A DNA stretch of 64,000 nt, from positions 62,001-126,000 of the forward strand of contig JABVXU010000065.1 in NCBI GenBank assembly GCA_013365365.1, given 5' to 3'. Positions 26,401 through 38,394 of this stretch are shown here, in pieces. The first letter of the stretch is position 1. Every line of letters begins with the position of its first letter. This DNA comes from Cruorifilaria tuberocauda (Eukaryota; Nematoda; Chromadorea; Rhabditida; Onchocercidae). Under the pieces are notes generated by a model, which was not told the DNA's origin, did not search any database, and saw only the letters and a list, made by a program, of their open reading frames with translations. The translations under genes and the position numbers were made by a program.

Positions 26401-29400
26401 AATGTTTGCTTTCCCACGTATTATCATCCGCAGAATGTGTAACACATTGCATATTCTCATTCTCATAGAACTGTGTTCAGAATTTCTACTATTCATTACC
26501 TGTCCCCATACTCTCAGAGATCGCTTGGCTTCAGTGCTTATCCTAATGGTATCTCTGTTCCGAACAACTAATCTCAGTGTTCCCGGCACACTGCCAATTC
26601 TACATTCACTTTCCATATTCATCGTCTCCTTTCTCACAGCAATCTGTTCATCCCTCTTCAGGAATTTCCCACAGCAACCTTTGTATCTTACCATCTTTCT
26701 AAATCTTATCTTTACAAAACAACAAGCCCCTCCCCTCGTCAATCTATATAAATACCACAAGCGCCTCCCAGTCTGTTTTCGCCGTTCTCTCGGGACGGGC
26801 TTCCCTACCAGCTTTATTCATTTTTTTAAATCTATCGAGGCATTCTGCACACAGATCATATCGCCACCTCCCAAAACGACTTGCAAAAAAATTTAATGGT
26901 ACGGGAACACTACATTTGGTCTATGTACCAGTAGTGATCCATTGTTTTTTAACGGTCTGCTAATTAGCTCATTTACTTCAGTCGAAAAAATATAGAAAAT
27001 GCATTATTCTTATCATGCATTAGTGCGAAGATATCATCATAATGATATAACACTTGTTACAGCAGAAATTTCACATCGCGAAAGCTAAAAGCGGAACTGG
27101 CAGTACAATGATAATTTCAAAGTATTACCAGCAAGAAAGGATAAAAAAACAAACCTCGGTGCAACCAACAGAACGAAGGATTTCAGCATGGATGCGATCA
27201 ACATACCAAAATGGTTTCATTCCACTTGCTAGTAATAATTTCAGTCGTTTTTTTAAAATGTCCTCATTCATCTATAAGAAATAAATGGTGATGAAGATCG
27301 TATTTTAAAACTAAGAAGCATGAAATGAAAATTAAAATATGCAAATTCAATTTTTTATAACTTGGATAGTTACATTTTTTGAAGCAGAACGTAAAATTTT
27401 AAATGAAAGACGTTGTTAAAATTTAATTTGCAACTTAGATAAAGTATCCATATTTAAATCCAAATCTAAAATCTTGAAAACCTCTTTATTTCCTGCACCA
27501 TTCACCAATTTCGACAATAATTCCATTTGCATGCAAGCACGTTCCACTCGGCGCCTGTTTGTCTTCTCAAATTCTGAGCGCTGCAATAAGGCACTAGCTT
27601 GCACTGCCCAATTTCTACGCTGAGAAATTATCTGCAAAAAGAATCCGTATTATGAAAATCATATAAAGAAAGAAAAGTTGATATGATAAGAAATCAAGGA
27701 ATTTAATTTAAATCAGTTTTAATTTTATAATTTTCAAATTCCTTTCCAGTAAAAAAATCCTAAATTATTTAAGCATTCCAAAATAATAACAGAATCAAGA
27801 AACAGAATCAAGAAACAGATTAAAAATTAAATACCTCATCAAGATAGGAGCAGCACTTTTCAATCACTAAATCCTCAGTGCTCTGAATTTTTCGTTCAAG
27901 CACGCCAGAAGCCAGCATACATGCCAAACCTAAGGCAGAAAGCTTGGCACGACTGGTTGAAACATTCAGTTCAGCAACGCATACATTTTCTAACAATGAG
28001 TCGTCATGCAGCAAAATATTCAACGGCAGAGTGCTGTCATCTTCCAGTACTTCATCGTTCTCAAGATTATCGCAACTTGCTGCCTTAATTATGTTTCAAC
28101 AGGAATAAAAACTGAATAATTAAATACGGACAACCTTCTATTAGTTAACTAGATTTTCTTGAAAAATCTTATTAGCATAAATTTAGAAATTCAATGAAAA
28201 CTTAGTTCCAGTTGAAGTAACTACATTTAGAATTTCCGAAGAGATAGAACTCACCCTGACGACAAGTTGAGGTATAAAATTTTCTTGAAATCTAGTCCGT
28301 TTACCCAATACTCCCATTATTTTGATTTCAAGACCAATGCTAGTTAAGGCTTTATTCAAATAAATTTCAGCTCTGTTGACTTCATCATACAAAAGATGAG
28401 CATACATCCTTTCAAGCAATGCTTCAGTAACCATTTCTACTGAAGCACAATTAATTTGTACCTCTTCCTAAAACCATGTTTCATTTATTATTATGGAATA
28501 ATACAAATTTATGATTTATGAGAATATCAACGTTGATCCCTTAGTGAAAATAAAAGACTTACCAAAGCATTGAGAATATCTCTTAGTTCAACAGCAGGCT
28601 CCTTTAATAGATCCTGCCACAGCAACAGCAAACGACATGTAAGAAAGTTTTTCGTAAAACCATCTTCTACTCGAGAACAGCAATCGATTAATATTGTTTT
28701 TGCCAACCACAAGCATAATTTTGAACTATAATCAATAAAATTCAATGTAATAATCTTTTTCTAAATATTTCAGTACTGAACAGCAACAAGATCGGCTAGT
28801 TATTCAGAGATTGGAAAAGATTGAAAATAAAATTGAAACAGTTTATAAGTGATTATAATCATGAATCATCAAATTATTACTCGAACAATGAAAATTAACA
28901 CGGAAAAGAGGTCAGTATTAATTACAGGGTATTTTTTTTAAGCACATTTTTCCATCATATTAAAATGCAATCATACCGAGCAAATTTATATGGAGAATTA
29001 TAACCGAACGATAAATCTTTGTCAATTTGTTCTTCCATCAAATATTTATCACAGATTGGTTTCTCTAAACATAATAAAGTTGAATAAGAATTAAATTTCT
29101 GCTCCACTAGCATTAAATCTTTCAAATATATTTATGGAGTAATATATTTGGAAGATGAAAAATATAAAAGGATGTGAAATTCATTAAAATTACAGCAAAT
29201 ATTTTATAAAACTCATTATTTCTCTTAAAACTCTATAATTGTTTTCTCAAAGTTACTTATACAACATTTATAGAAATCTTGCTAAAATAAAGCGGTAATT
29301 CTTCTAGAACTTTAATATCTGCACTTCTAGTACATAACGAGAAATATAATTGCAAATTTAATGGTTGCAGAAATAATTATACTTAACTTGCAACCAGCAC

Positions 29401-29884
29401 TGAGTTTAAAAAGATGGATGTAAAGAGATTATTCCAAATTGGAGATGTTTTTAATAAATCCTTTACTGTTTATAATAAAGACCTTAAATGTTTGTGCATC
29501 TCTGAAATTTTCATTAATTAATTCCGAGAGAACGGATAACAGGAAAAACATTACCAAAAAATCCAGCATAGTTGGTTAATATGAAATGATCCAAGCATTT
29601 GTTAGCTATCGATGATAATATAATGTTTGGAAGAGAGTCCAATTCATCCCTTACTTGTAATAAACTTTCCGCTTCCATCAATACCTTCATAGCTTTACAC
29701 TCGTCGATTTCCATTTCTGGAATTAATACTAAGATAACAAAATCTCCATGAAGTCTTGACCTCTCCCACATAACTTTAACATTGTGAATTTCTGGCTGCT
29801 CAAATATATGCGAACCTCGAAACGAAAGCAATAGGTTTTGAGACAATATGCAATCCTTCAGATTCAGGTCATCGTCATTTCCGA
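23462..29884 (-). CDS. ttc-27: Tetratricopeptide repeat protein 27 homologue, 5' end incomplete
   Basis: Fifteen exons, right to left: 29555-29884, 28977-29064, 28563-28725, 28255-28467, 27835-28083, 27482-27631, 27155-27271, 26097-26288, 25734-25853, 25409-25585, 24811-24993, 24369-24455, 24101-24214, 23875-23982, 23462-23605. All internal phases agree and give about 810 residues to TAA, close to the human length of about 840. Diagnostic blocks are LGKRTRFQENFIPQLV, RRRVERACMQ, then TPR motifs such as WFNFGCCAWKLENLEEAAQA with YEPDHFQAWNNLAAVYERL. TTC27 (yeast Emw1) is a conserved cytosolic TPR protein of poorly defined role. No in-frame ATG lies upstream in the first listed exon, which starts after TTCCAG, so at least one short 5' exon is missing from my model. 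The intron between 26289 and 27154 holds an LTR-like insertion. The gene is divergent from TBP. Confidence 0.92.
26403..26914. mobile_element. Candidate solo LTR in a TTC27 intron
   Basis: A 512-base block, richer in GC than its surroundings, starts TGTTTGCTTTCCC and ends GGGAACACTACA, the TG...CA pattern of long terminal repeats. Read on +, a TATA box (TATATAAATA, 26745-26754) stands about two thirds along, where a U3/R border would be. It contains no gag or pol coding; the long open frames on both strands look incidental. No clear target-site duplication was found (TTAAA before, TTTGG after), so the ends are provisional. It fits a solo LTR of a Bel/Pao- or Gypsy-type element, the first being common in filarial genomes. 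Confidence 0.5.
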
Positions 29885-30533
29885 CTGGAATGGCGGGTGA
29901 CCTTTAGTATTTCAAGAAGATCAGAAACTCTTAAGAGATTTGAAATTTGCAAATTTTGGTTTGTAAAGGAATTGTACTATAATTCACTGATTTATTTTCA
30001 GTCGTGATAATGTTCCCGCATTGATGATGAATGATACTGGTGTATTAATATTTCACTACTTCCTTTTGGATAGACTGTATGTAACTTAGCTTTGATATTC
30101 AATAATATATTAAGCTTATCAGACCAAATGAGTATTCTCTTTTGATCATTCCACTCCATTCCACTTCGAATTCACTTTAATTTTGTCATGCAATCAACCC
30201 GACGATGCTTCCATCTCATCACGTTGAATTTTGTCAATCCACAAAATGTTAATTTCATCATTTCTATTCGAAGGCTATTCTAACCTAAATTTATTTTGCA
30301 TTTTTGTCCATATATTTTTATATATGTGTTTCGCATTATCTCTTGTCATTGTTGTATGAAAGTTGCCTTGCGAACGTGAGATTTTCTTCATTTTTTGATA
30401 TCATTTGGAATTTAAAATAGTTCATTTGCATTTTATAAATTTATATAAAGAATTTGGAGAAAATAGTGATATATGATGAGATTTTTGTAACTGTCTAGGT
30501 CTATAATAAAAAAAGAGGAAGCAACAACAGTTG
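29885..30533. promoter_or_regulatory. Divergent 5' region between TTC27 and TBP
   Basis: About 650 bases separate the first recognised TTC27 exon (-) from the TBP ATG (+). The promoters of both genes, and the missing 5' exon of TTC27, should lie here. No strong core motif was identified. A short ATG frame on the - strand at 30159 could be that exon but has no donor that fits in phase. Confidence 0.45.
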
Positions 30534-32466
30534 ATGGATCATTTTGGAAGTCCATCGCAGTCGACATCAGTGATAACATCACTTGGTGGTCAGACACCGA
30601 GCAGTGGTCATACTGTTGGTCCCGCATCAATACTCACTGGATCGGGGCCGAGTTCTATCTTAGGTTCAGCTAGTATTATCAGTGGTCCATCAGTAACGCT
30701 TGGACCAGGATCAATAATAATGGGAAGCACGAGTGCACCAACATCAAATTTGAGTAATGTTGGCTGTGCCGGGCCTAGTTCAATACTTGCAAGTGCTGGA
30801 CCAAGCTCTGTACTTGGCGGCAGTATGTTGGGACAACATGGCGGACCAGGTTAGCTATAATTTGTTATTTATATGTATATGCAAAAAAAACGACTTATTT
30901 TATCATTACTGAAATTGTTAAACTCAGTTTCGTTTTGAAGATGATGTCGGTGATAAAATTTCCCTATTACATTTTGCGAATAGACCTCATTATGCTTGTT
31001 GTAGGATCAGTACTAAATAGCCAAGGCGGTCCAGGTTCACTGCTAAGCTACAGCGGTGAACGAGGTGGTCCTTCAAGTGTTATAAATGTTGGTGGAAATC
31101 CTGGATCAGTTTTCCAGGTGACTTTTATGGATGGAAAGGGGGGAAAATAATCCGTAGTAAATATAATAAAATTGCCATTGTTATTCATGTTTCAGGATAT
31201 GAATCCGGCTTCGGTTGGTCCAGGAAATCTTGCAGTACCGATGACGCCTCTTGCCGGTGATCATTTCCAACCAGCATCAAATATTCCTATGGTTTCAACA
31301 AATCCACCGCAAACGCCTGGCTCACAATTAATTGATATCCCATCTCCGGCACTTCAAAATATAGTATCTACTGTTAATTTAGGTGAAAGACTTGAAATTG
31401 AAAAAGATGTCAGAATTCAGGAGTCATTCATAATTTTTATGATCATGAATTACAGGTGTGCCATTGGATTTGAAAAAAATAGCACTTCATGCTAGAAATG
31501 CAGAATATAATCCAAAGCGTTTTGCCGCTGTTATAATGCGTATTCGAGAACCTCGCACAACTGCTTTGATATTTTCATCAGGAAAAATGGTTTGTACAGG
31601 AGCCAAATCTGAGGAATCAAGCAGGTATGTAGTAGTTATGGAATCTGTGCAATGATTTTAATAACGTTTTTCCTATCGAATTGAAACAGTAATCTGTTGA
31701 CTTATTATTACCGAGCGAGTCTAATTGTATTTAAATTTTAGACTTGCTGCTCGAAAATATGCCAGGATAGTCCAAAAGCTCGGTTTCAACGCAAAATTTA
31801 CTGAATTCAAAGTTAGTGGCTACAGTAAATTGGGCAAAGTTTAAACAAATATAATTACGCAAACTATTTTAAGATATATCCGTATCTATAATTTCTTCAA
31901 TATAACAATAGATAATTCTATGATTTTGACTTGTAAAAGAAAGTATTATAAAACATTAGCTATCTTGGCATTCTTTTCAGGTACAGAATATGGTTGGTTC
32001 ATGTGATGTGCGCTTTCCCATACAGTTGGAGGGCTTGTGTTTAACCCATACTCAGTTCTCTACATATGAACCAGAGCTTTTTCCTGGATTGATTTATCGG
32101 ATGGTGAAACCACGAGTAGTATTACTTATTTTTGTTAGCGGAAAGGTAAGCTTAAAAATGGCATGGTTCAAAAGATCAGAAATGTGAGCCAGGGAAAAAA
32201 GGTTTATGAGTCCAAAAATTCTGAACTTGAAGGGTCATTTAATGCTATTGAGTCTTTGAAAAGCTTTTTGATATACTTTTTTTGTAGTTGAACATAAATT
32301 GATTATCCTGCAGGAAGAAGTTATTGATTTTTCGATCTTCATAGACTTATTAAAATTGGAAATTCTGCGTTTCTTTCAGGTTGTTATAACAGGTGCCAAA
32401 TATAAAAAAGATATTGACGATGCATTCAACCAAATTTATCCAATTTTAAAAGGCTTCAAAAAATAA
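30534..32466 (+). CDS. tbp-1: TATA-box-binding protein
   Basis: TBP is the saddle-shaped DNA-binding core of TFIID and also acts in Pol I and Pol III initiation. Seven exons (30534-30849, 31005-31117, 31196-31382, 31456-31624, 31742-31811, 31981-32145, 32380-32466) join in phase to 368 residues. The C-terminal core is intact with both direct repeats: [31 protein letters not shown] and [20 protein letters not shown], then [36 protein letters not shown] and [20 protein letters not shown]. The N-terminal region of about 190 residues is not polyglutamine. It is Gly/Ser/Pro-rich with repeated GPSSIL-like units. The first ATG in frame is at 30534, three bases after a CAACAG site. The stop codon overlaps an AATAAA (32462-32467). 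Confidence 0.96.
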
Positions 32467-33488
32467 AGTATCAGTTTTCTTTATTGTTGTTGTTTATATT
32501 GATAATAGTTTCCACTACGCGCTTTCAGTTATGAGTTGAAATGTATATGCCTTCAGTTTAGCAGGAAAAATCCACGAAGAATTTCGAAGTGAAAGAGGAA
32601 TACCATTTAAGAGTTAAAGTAGAAAGGTTTTCTGGAATTCTAATCATTCTATGGGAAATTTTCCCATTTTATATACAAAGTGACATCTCGAAATGCGGTG
32701 ATTGTTAGGAAGCGAGAAATGAAGATGTGATAATGACTTCTGAAAATGGCTTAAATTAAAAGAGAATCTATTATCTCTACTAAAAATTTTTCGCTGATTT
32801 CGGAATTCTTCGTAAGCTGAAAGATAACCAATGTGATATTTGATACTGTTTCGTATACTTATTATATTTATTTCATACAATATTGCTTACTCAGCTTAAA
32901 GATGGATTAATCAAATTATATGTTCTAATAATATATCTGAAGATTGTCTCACGTCGACCACTTTACTAGGCACTTATTTTTGCAAAAACTGCATTCCAAA
33001 ATTGAGATTTGCTACTCTTCAAAACTATAAGATCCATTTATTCCTGTTGATTTAATGAAGTACAAATGAGTGTGTTTGAAATCTTGCTTTAAAGCATACA
33101 AATACTAGACGGATTAGTTTGTTCGCGAAAATATTTTTGCTATAATATAGAAAGTAGCGATCGGAATTATAAAAGTAAAAGAATTTTGAAAAGGTTCTTC
33201 TTCGTTCTTCAGCGTTAGGTCCTGTTGTTCGTATTTACTCAGATATAATGTAATAGCTTAACATTTCATGAAAGTTAAAGAAGACCAACTCTTCAATTGA
33301 GAGATAACAATTTCTGTATATGCTTTGGCATTATAACCCATCTTTCTAATTCGATGGAAACATGGAAATTCCACAAAAAAGTATCATACAGTGTGTGATT
33401 TTTTATTGAACAGCAAAGATTTTGAGCACAATTTAAGAAATTATAAATACGGACTTTAAAAATAAGAATAGAGGTCCTTTAAAATTTG
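32467..33488. other. Intergenic, convergent 3' ends of TBP and MRPL4
   Basis: About 1 kb with the 3'UTRs of the two converging genes. An open frame on the - strand at 32644-32880 has no splice context or recognisable motif. Nothing else was seen. Confidence 0.6.
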
Positions 33489-34887
33489 TCAAATAAATGG
33501 TACATGATATGGATCAATTTCTTTTTCCGCTTCGTTCAAAATAATCCTTTTGTAATCAATATAACGATATTTTTTTTGCAATGTTTGTGCTCGATTTTTG
33601 TGGTAAAGTATACGCGACTGGAATAGCTGGAGAGCTGCGAGAGAAAATACCACGGTGTCGTGCTTTACCAAACTAAAGCAGTTTAGTCCGTAGACTGGCA
33701 TCACGTTGAATGTCGGTATTTTATCGCATGCCTTTGCCAGATTTTCAGACACCTAAATGTTGGTAACAGAAATAATAGAATGCAATGTCTATTATTGTAT
33801 ATAATTTCTATTAAATAATCTAATATTATTGTAACCTTTTTGCCTCTATTTTGCTTGACAGATGTGCAGTATTGGTCACTACATAATTCTTGAATTATGT
33901 GATGACCAATATTGCATATGTGAATCTAGAACGAAAAGAATTGAATGAAATAATATATTATTGATAAACTTAAAATTTAAAGAAAAAAAGTCAAGACATT
34001 TACTTCGGAACTATCGTTGATAAACAAGACTGAGTAACCCCAATTTCTGGAATCCGCGAGGTCATGCATAAATTGAGCGTCACTATTCGGCAAACTAGCA
34101 AAATCATCAACGATCACTAAATCATTCTGTGCATGTTTAATGGTTATTGCCACACATAAGCCTTCCAATCTAATCGCATCCGGCAAGATATAAAACCATG
34201 TCTTAGGTCCACGTATTCCATTTGCAAAACTGAAAAGAGTATTTCGAAGGAAAAATGCTGAAGAGTTGGTAATAAAATATGGAAAAAGAGAATACCTCTG
34301 ATCTCTAAGTCTTTCAACTGAAAACTATTAAATACACAATGCGAAGAACGCACCCGCCCAAACGAAAATGCGGAGATCTAATTGAACCGGCGTGATGTCG
34401 ACCAGTTCTTTTCTGTGGCCACGGCTTATGTCCACCACCAGGCATTTCTTTCTTAGACAGTTGCTTCGTAATTGCTAAATTTCGATAATTCTCTTGCCAA
34501 GTAATATTACGATGCAGCAAATCAATCCTTGGCGTCGTTCGGAAAATATTTGGATGTAAACTGATTAAATCTGTTCGAGATTCCTACAAATCACAATCAT
34601 TCACAAAACTAGTAAGTTACATACACCAGTGACTATATATTTTATTAAAAAAAAATTCACTTAAATCCATCCTAAACAATTTTAGAGGAAACCTTTATTT
34701 TTGCTAGTGTTGTGACCCATGCTTGAGGTATTTCAATAAATGGATTGCTTTTTTCGATTCTCCATACTGCTAGTTCTTCCAAAGTTGTTGGAATTTCTAC
34801 AGCAGTCTGGCAAAAACACAAAGCACTGTAGCGCAATGGATTTCTTCCAAAAAAGGAAAGAACTCTAATCAGCTGAGCCGATGGCAT
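33489..34887 (-). CDS. mrpl-4: Mitochondrial large ribosomal subunit protein uL4m (MRPL4)
   Basis: A structural protein of the mitochondrial large ribosomal subunit, near the exit tunnel. Four exons (34693-34887, 34354-34583, 34004-34229, 33489-33752) join in phase to 304 residues. The L4 signature is clear: [20 protein letters not shown] then RSPHFRLGG, followed by [18 protein letters not shown] and [19 protein letters not shown]. The N-terminus ([20 protein letters not shown]) is basic and amphipathic without acidic residues, as expected for mitochondrial import. A TTTATTTCAG acceptor with UTR starting at 34929 is probably the spliced-leader site. The mRNA would then open with ATGAAGGTGGTTTAA, a four-codon upstream frame, before the real ATG. 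NOC4 ends 538 bases upstream on the same strand. Confidence 0.94.
33866..33915. repeat. Imperfect 24-bp fold-back in an MRPL4 intron
   Basis: The arm GCAGTATTGGTCACTACATA with ATTC (33866-33889) pairs with 33892-33915 with three mismatches and only a two-base loop. That loop is too tight for a standard microRNA precursor. It looks like a small palindromic insertion. Confidence 0.75.
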
Positions 34888-35425
34888 AAATGAATTGAAG
34901 CTTGCGACTTTTTCTTAAACCACCTTCATCTGAAATAAAGTTATGACATGGCTATAAGATCAAAAAATCAATTTTCGGGAAGAAATATTAACTCCTTATG
35001 CAGAATCTAACACCGGGTTCTTCATCACTTCAAACTGGAAGTTTGATATCAGTTATAAAATAAGTCATAAATTCATCTTTGTAAATGAGAATATTTGTGA
35101 ATTAGTGGTGAAAATTTACTCAGTGGTAAAAACTTACTTTTTTTATTTTCAGAAAAAAATAAATGTTGAAAAACCGTGCACTCACCATATTTTACGAAAA
35201 ATAATTTAAAATATCGATATTTATCATTTCATAAACGAAAAAGCGATTTAAAAAGAAATAGTTAGATTTATTTATTGAGAAAACAAATCAATAATAAACA
35301 ATAACGAGTGAAACAGTCGTAACACCTTTATTAAGTTATATTTTCTGGCAGCAAAAGTTGGACTTATAAAAATGTAATGAAATGGTTCTCAATGCATCGC
35401 AGGTAATTGGCCATGACATAAGCTA

Positions 35426-38394
35426 TTAAATACAACTTCGTATCTTGAAAATATCATTAAAAAGATGAACTGGTGGTTCTGTATTATTAATTGCAATCGC
35501 GTAGTCGCAATCCTTCATATTCCTAAGTAGTTTAGGTCGCTTTTTAATTGGATGACAATCACTTTCCTGCGAGCTATCATCTGAAGACTCTTGTTCCTAA
35601 ATTTCCGTATTATATTTGCGCAAAATATTATCAATTCTGTAATATACCTCAATCTACTTAAAATTATTTGCTAAGGCTTGCTTTATTTAATTGGACAAAT
35701 ATGGATTATGCTATAAATAAAACGAAGACAATTTCTTGGAAATGTGATTTAGAATGCAATTTAGCTAGTTTTATAGTTCTCCTTTCAATCGATCTTTTAG
35801 GAAAATAAACCTGGTTTCTTCGGAATTTCTCTTCCATCCTGTGTTTCAAAAGATCACTTCCGAACTTTTTAGACATTAATTTCGTAAAATAATCGTCGTC
35901 ATTTTTCCAGCGCACAAAAGATTCCATCCTCTGCATCCCTTTATCAATAAAATTTGCCCTTTTCGTTATATCTATACACCAATGCCGCTGCAAAGCCTGC
36001 AAGTAGGTACAGGTCACAAAATCAAAGAAGAGTTATCAACTTAATTTCTGCATTGTTTTTCTATTTAAATAAAATAAAAACCAAGACATTCTAAAATAGC
36101 AAACCTTGATTTCCCATAGTGAGCTTTCCATAGCTCCACACTTTTGTAGCTCTATTTGTTTTTCGTCATAGGGATCATTGGTAAATGTTTCTATAAAAAA
36201 TTAAAATTTTTCGATGTTTGTGAAAAGCGGAGGTCTGGAGCATTACAATCATCCGAAGATCCTAGATAAATAGGTTTGCATAGAAACGATGAATGTATTG
36301 CCCCTTGCGAATAAATAATAAAATCGAAGAACAAAAATTCAAACACCTGGATTATCTCTGTGTATCAGAAATTCTACATCCTTGTGTCGTGTTATCAAAT
36401 TCCCTATTAAAGCACATAAAGGCTCCTGACACGAAACAGGTGCTAAAAGAGTCAGCCAAGACAAACGCTTTACAAAAGCAGCGACAATGTATATCGGAAG
36501 ATGTCTGAAAATTCGTATAAGCAAGAAAAGATTTTTGAATATCAGTAATCACATAAAAAATGACAAGACCAGAAATGATAAGAAAATGAGTAGTCATTTT
36601 CTAGAAAAGAAAACTGTAGACTTCGCTGAGGATGAAATAACTTACGACGATGAGAGAAAAGTATCGAGAAGAGCAAAAAATTTCTCGCGACAATTCAGAT
36701 AACACACAGCTGGAGTTATTAATCCATAAGCGCACTGATAAAAGCTTGGGAACTCGCTAAAAAATCATTCAAATCTGAATGTAAAAAAGTAAACGAAAAA
36801 CACTTCTAAATGATAAAATTCACTGCTAACAAGATCTTCTCTCAAGATTTAAAAAGTAAAGAGAAGCCTTGAAGCTCTGGCGGGTATCTTGTCAAGCAAC
36901 TAATTATCAAAGGTAACTGGCATGAGATGAAATATTTTACAAAAAAAAAAATATGAATTTTACGAACTCACAAGTTATATTTCACAACCAGTTTGAAAAT
37001 GCCAGCTAGAGAAAGTACTGCAAAAATTTCACCCATTTTGAAAATACGAAATAAGAAGTCGCCAATAAGAAATGGCTCTCTGAATGAATCGATCACATAA
37101 TCGCTCAAATATGGTAACATCTTTTTCAGCAAGGGCTTAGGAAGCTTGAAAAAATTAAATCCATTATTCACAATCAATAATCAGTTTATCTTCTTCAAAC
37201 TCCATATTTACCAGCTCAATCCTAATTCCTTTGATTTTTAAGAAACCGATTAATAACCTGCAACTGTTATCAAACGATAAATGATATCGAACTCACAAGT
37301 ATTTCCAATATTAAACTAAATGCCGGAACTTTTTGGAAAATTGAATCAGCAAAACATCAGTTGTAAAAACTATCTTCCATACCTCATGCTTCATGAATAA
37401 TAGCCAAGCTTCTTGATAGTGTCGTTTTGCTTTTCTAACTTTCCAGTGCCTACTTACAGCATTGGCTGAAATTTATAGTTCCTAATTAGATGAATGAAGC
37501 TATTAATGCTATAAAAGTAGAAATTTCATAAAAAAACAAGAAAGATCATCTTCAAAGAATTACCTTTTGTTTCGTAAAAAGCAGAATGCAGTTTTTTGGA
37601 TGGAAGAGGAAGAAATCGCAAAAAATGGTACATGTTCCAAAACTGTACTTCCTTGCGTAAATCCTGAAAAAGTTATAAAATTGAGAGGAGAGAGTGAATT
37701 CTGAAATATTAAAGAGTTATAAACTTACAGGTATTCTAGAGATGACTCTCTTTAAAATCAGAATGTATAGGTCTCTGTGTTGAAAGAAACCAGAATCCAG
37801 TTCTTTCAGTCTTTTCGGACCAATTTTTTCTGTGCTTGACAATAAGTCCACAAATCCCTAAAAATCAACATTATTTAGCACAACAATTAGTCTTTAAGAC
37901 TTTCTAAAATTGGAAAACAAAAACTGAAAAGTGAATTAAACTTACGGAGAGTGCATCATTTAAAGGCTCGGTTACGGTACGCTTGCCTGTTTTATCGATA
38001 CAAAATGCTTCAATCTTTATTAATTCATCAGCCAAATCCTGTAAATATTCTTTCACCATCACCTAAATTACGAATAAGCAGCTCGCTCCTTTGATTTTGT
38101 TTGACTGCGATATCCTTACTAAAATATAAAGCTCAAGCGAGGCTTAGAAAGATTTGATGATCAGTCATGGAGTATTAGAACACTACTGGTTCACTGTACC
38201 AATATAGCTCGGAGAAAGTGGGCTTTGTATAAATGCTAAGTTCAATAATATTATCCAAATCTGAAACCTTTAGAACCATAATTAAATAAAAGAAATGAAA
38301 AATAATGCTCTTCGCCAGTGTAAATAGTACTTACCTCCGCAAGGAAGGTAGCAAACCTTTCCTTCCAAATTTCTTTACCGTTTTCTGATTCCAT
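35426..38394 (-). CDS. noc-4: Nucleolar complex protein 4 homologue (NOC4)
   Basis: NOC4 works with NOP14 in nuclear maturation and export of the small ribosomal subunit. Eleven exons (38335-38394, 37946-38038, 37729-37857, 37564-37663, 37383-37465, 36972-37144, 36646-36756, 36347-36504, 36105-36190, 35811-35996, 35426-35596) join in phase to 449 residues. Matches to the conserved CBF/NOC core include MKHELPKPLLKKMLPYLSDY, GEIFAVLSLAGIFKLVVKYN, SSSHLPIYIVAAFVKRLSWL, TNDPYDEKQIELQKCGAMES and LWEIKALQRHW. The C-terminus has a basic KKRPK stretch that could be a nuclear signal. The start ATG at 38394 has an in-frame stop upstream and a TTTCTTTCAG acceptor with UTR from 38432. The protein is shorter at its N-terminus than human NOC4L (about 516 residues). 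It is divergent from WDR55. Confidence 0.92.

Noticed and set aside
26402..26896. 164-codon open frame on + and 120-codon frame on - in the TTC27 intron
   Set aside because: Both fall inside the LTR-like block, have no known domain and overlap each other. They are explained by the block's higher GC.
30004..30159. 53-codon - strand frame as the missing first exon of TTC27
   Set aside because: It has an ATG and lies in the right place, but no GT donor fits the phase of the next exon and no similarity was recognised.
38181..38275. Possible extra NOC4 exon after the first exon
   Set aside because: In the phase required by exon 1 it runs into a stop and does not join the next exon. Exon 1 joins 38038 directly in frame.
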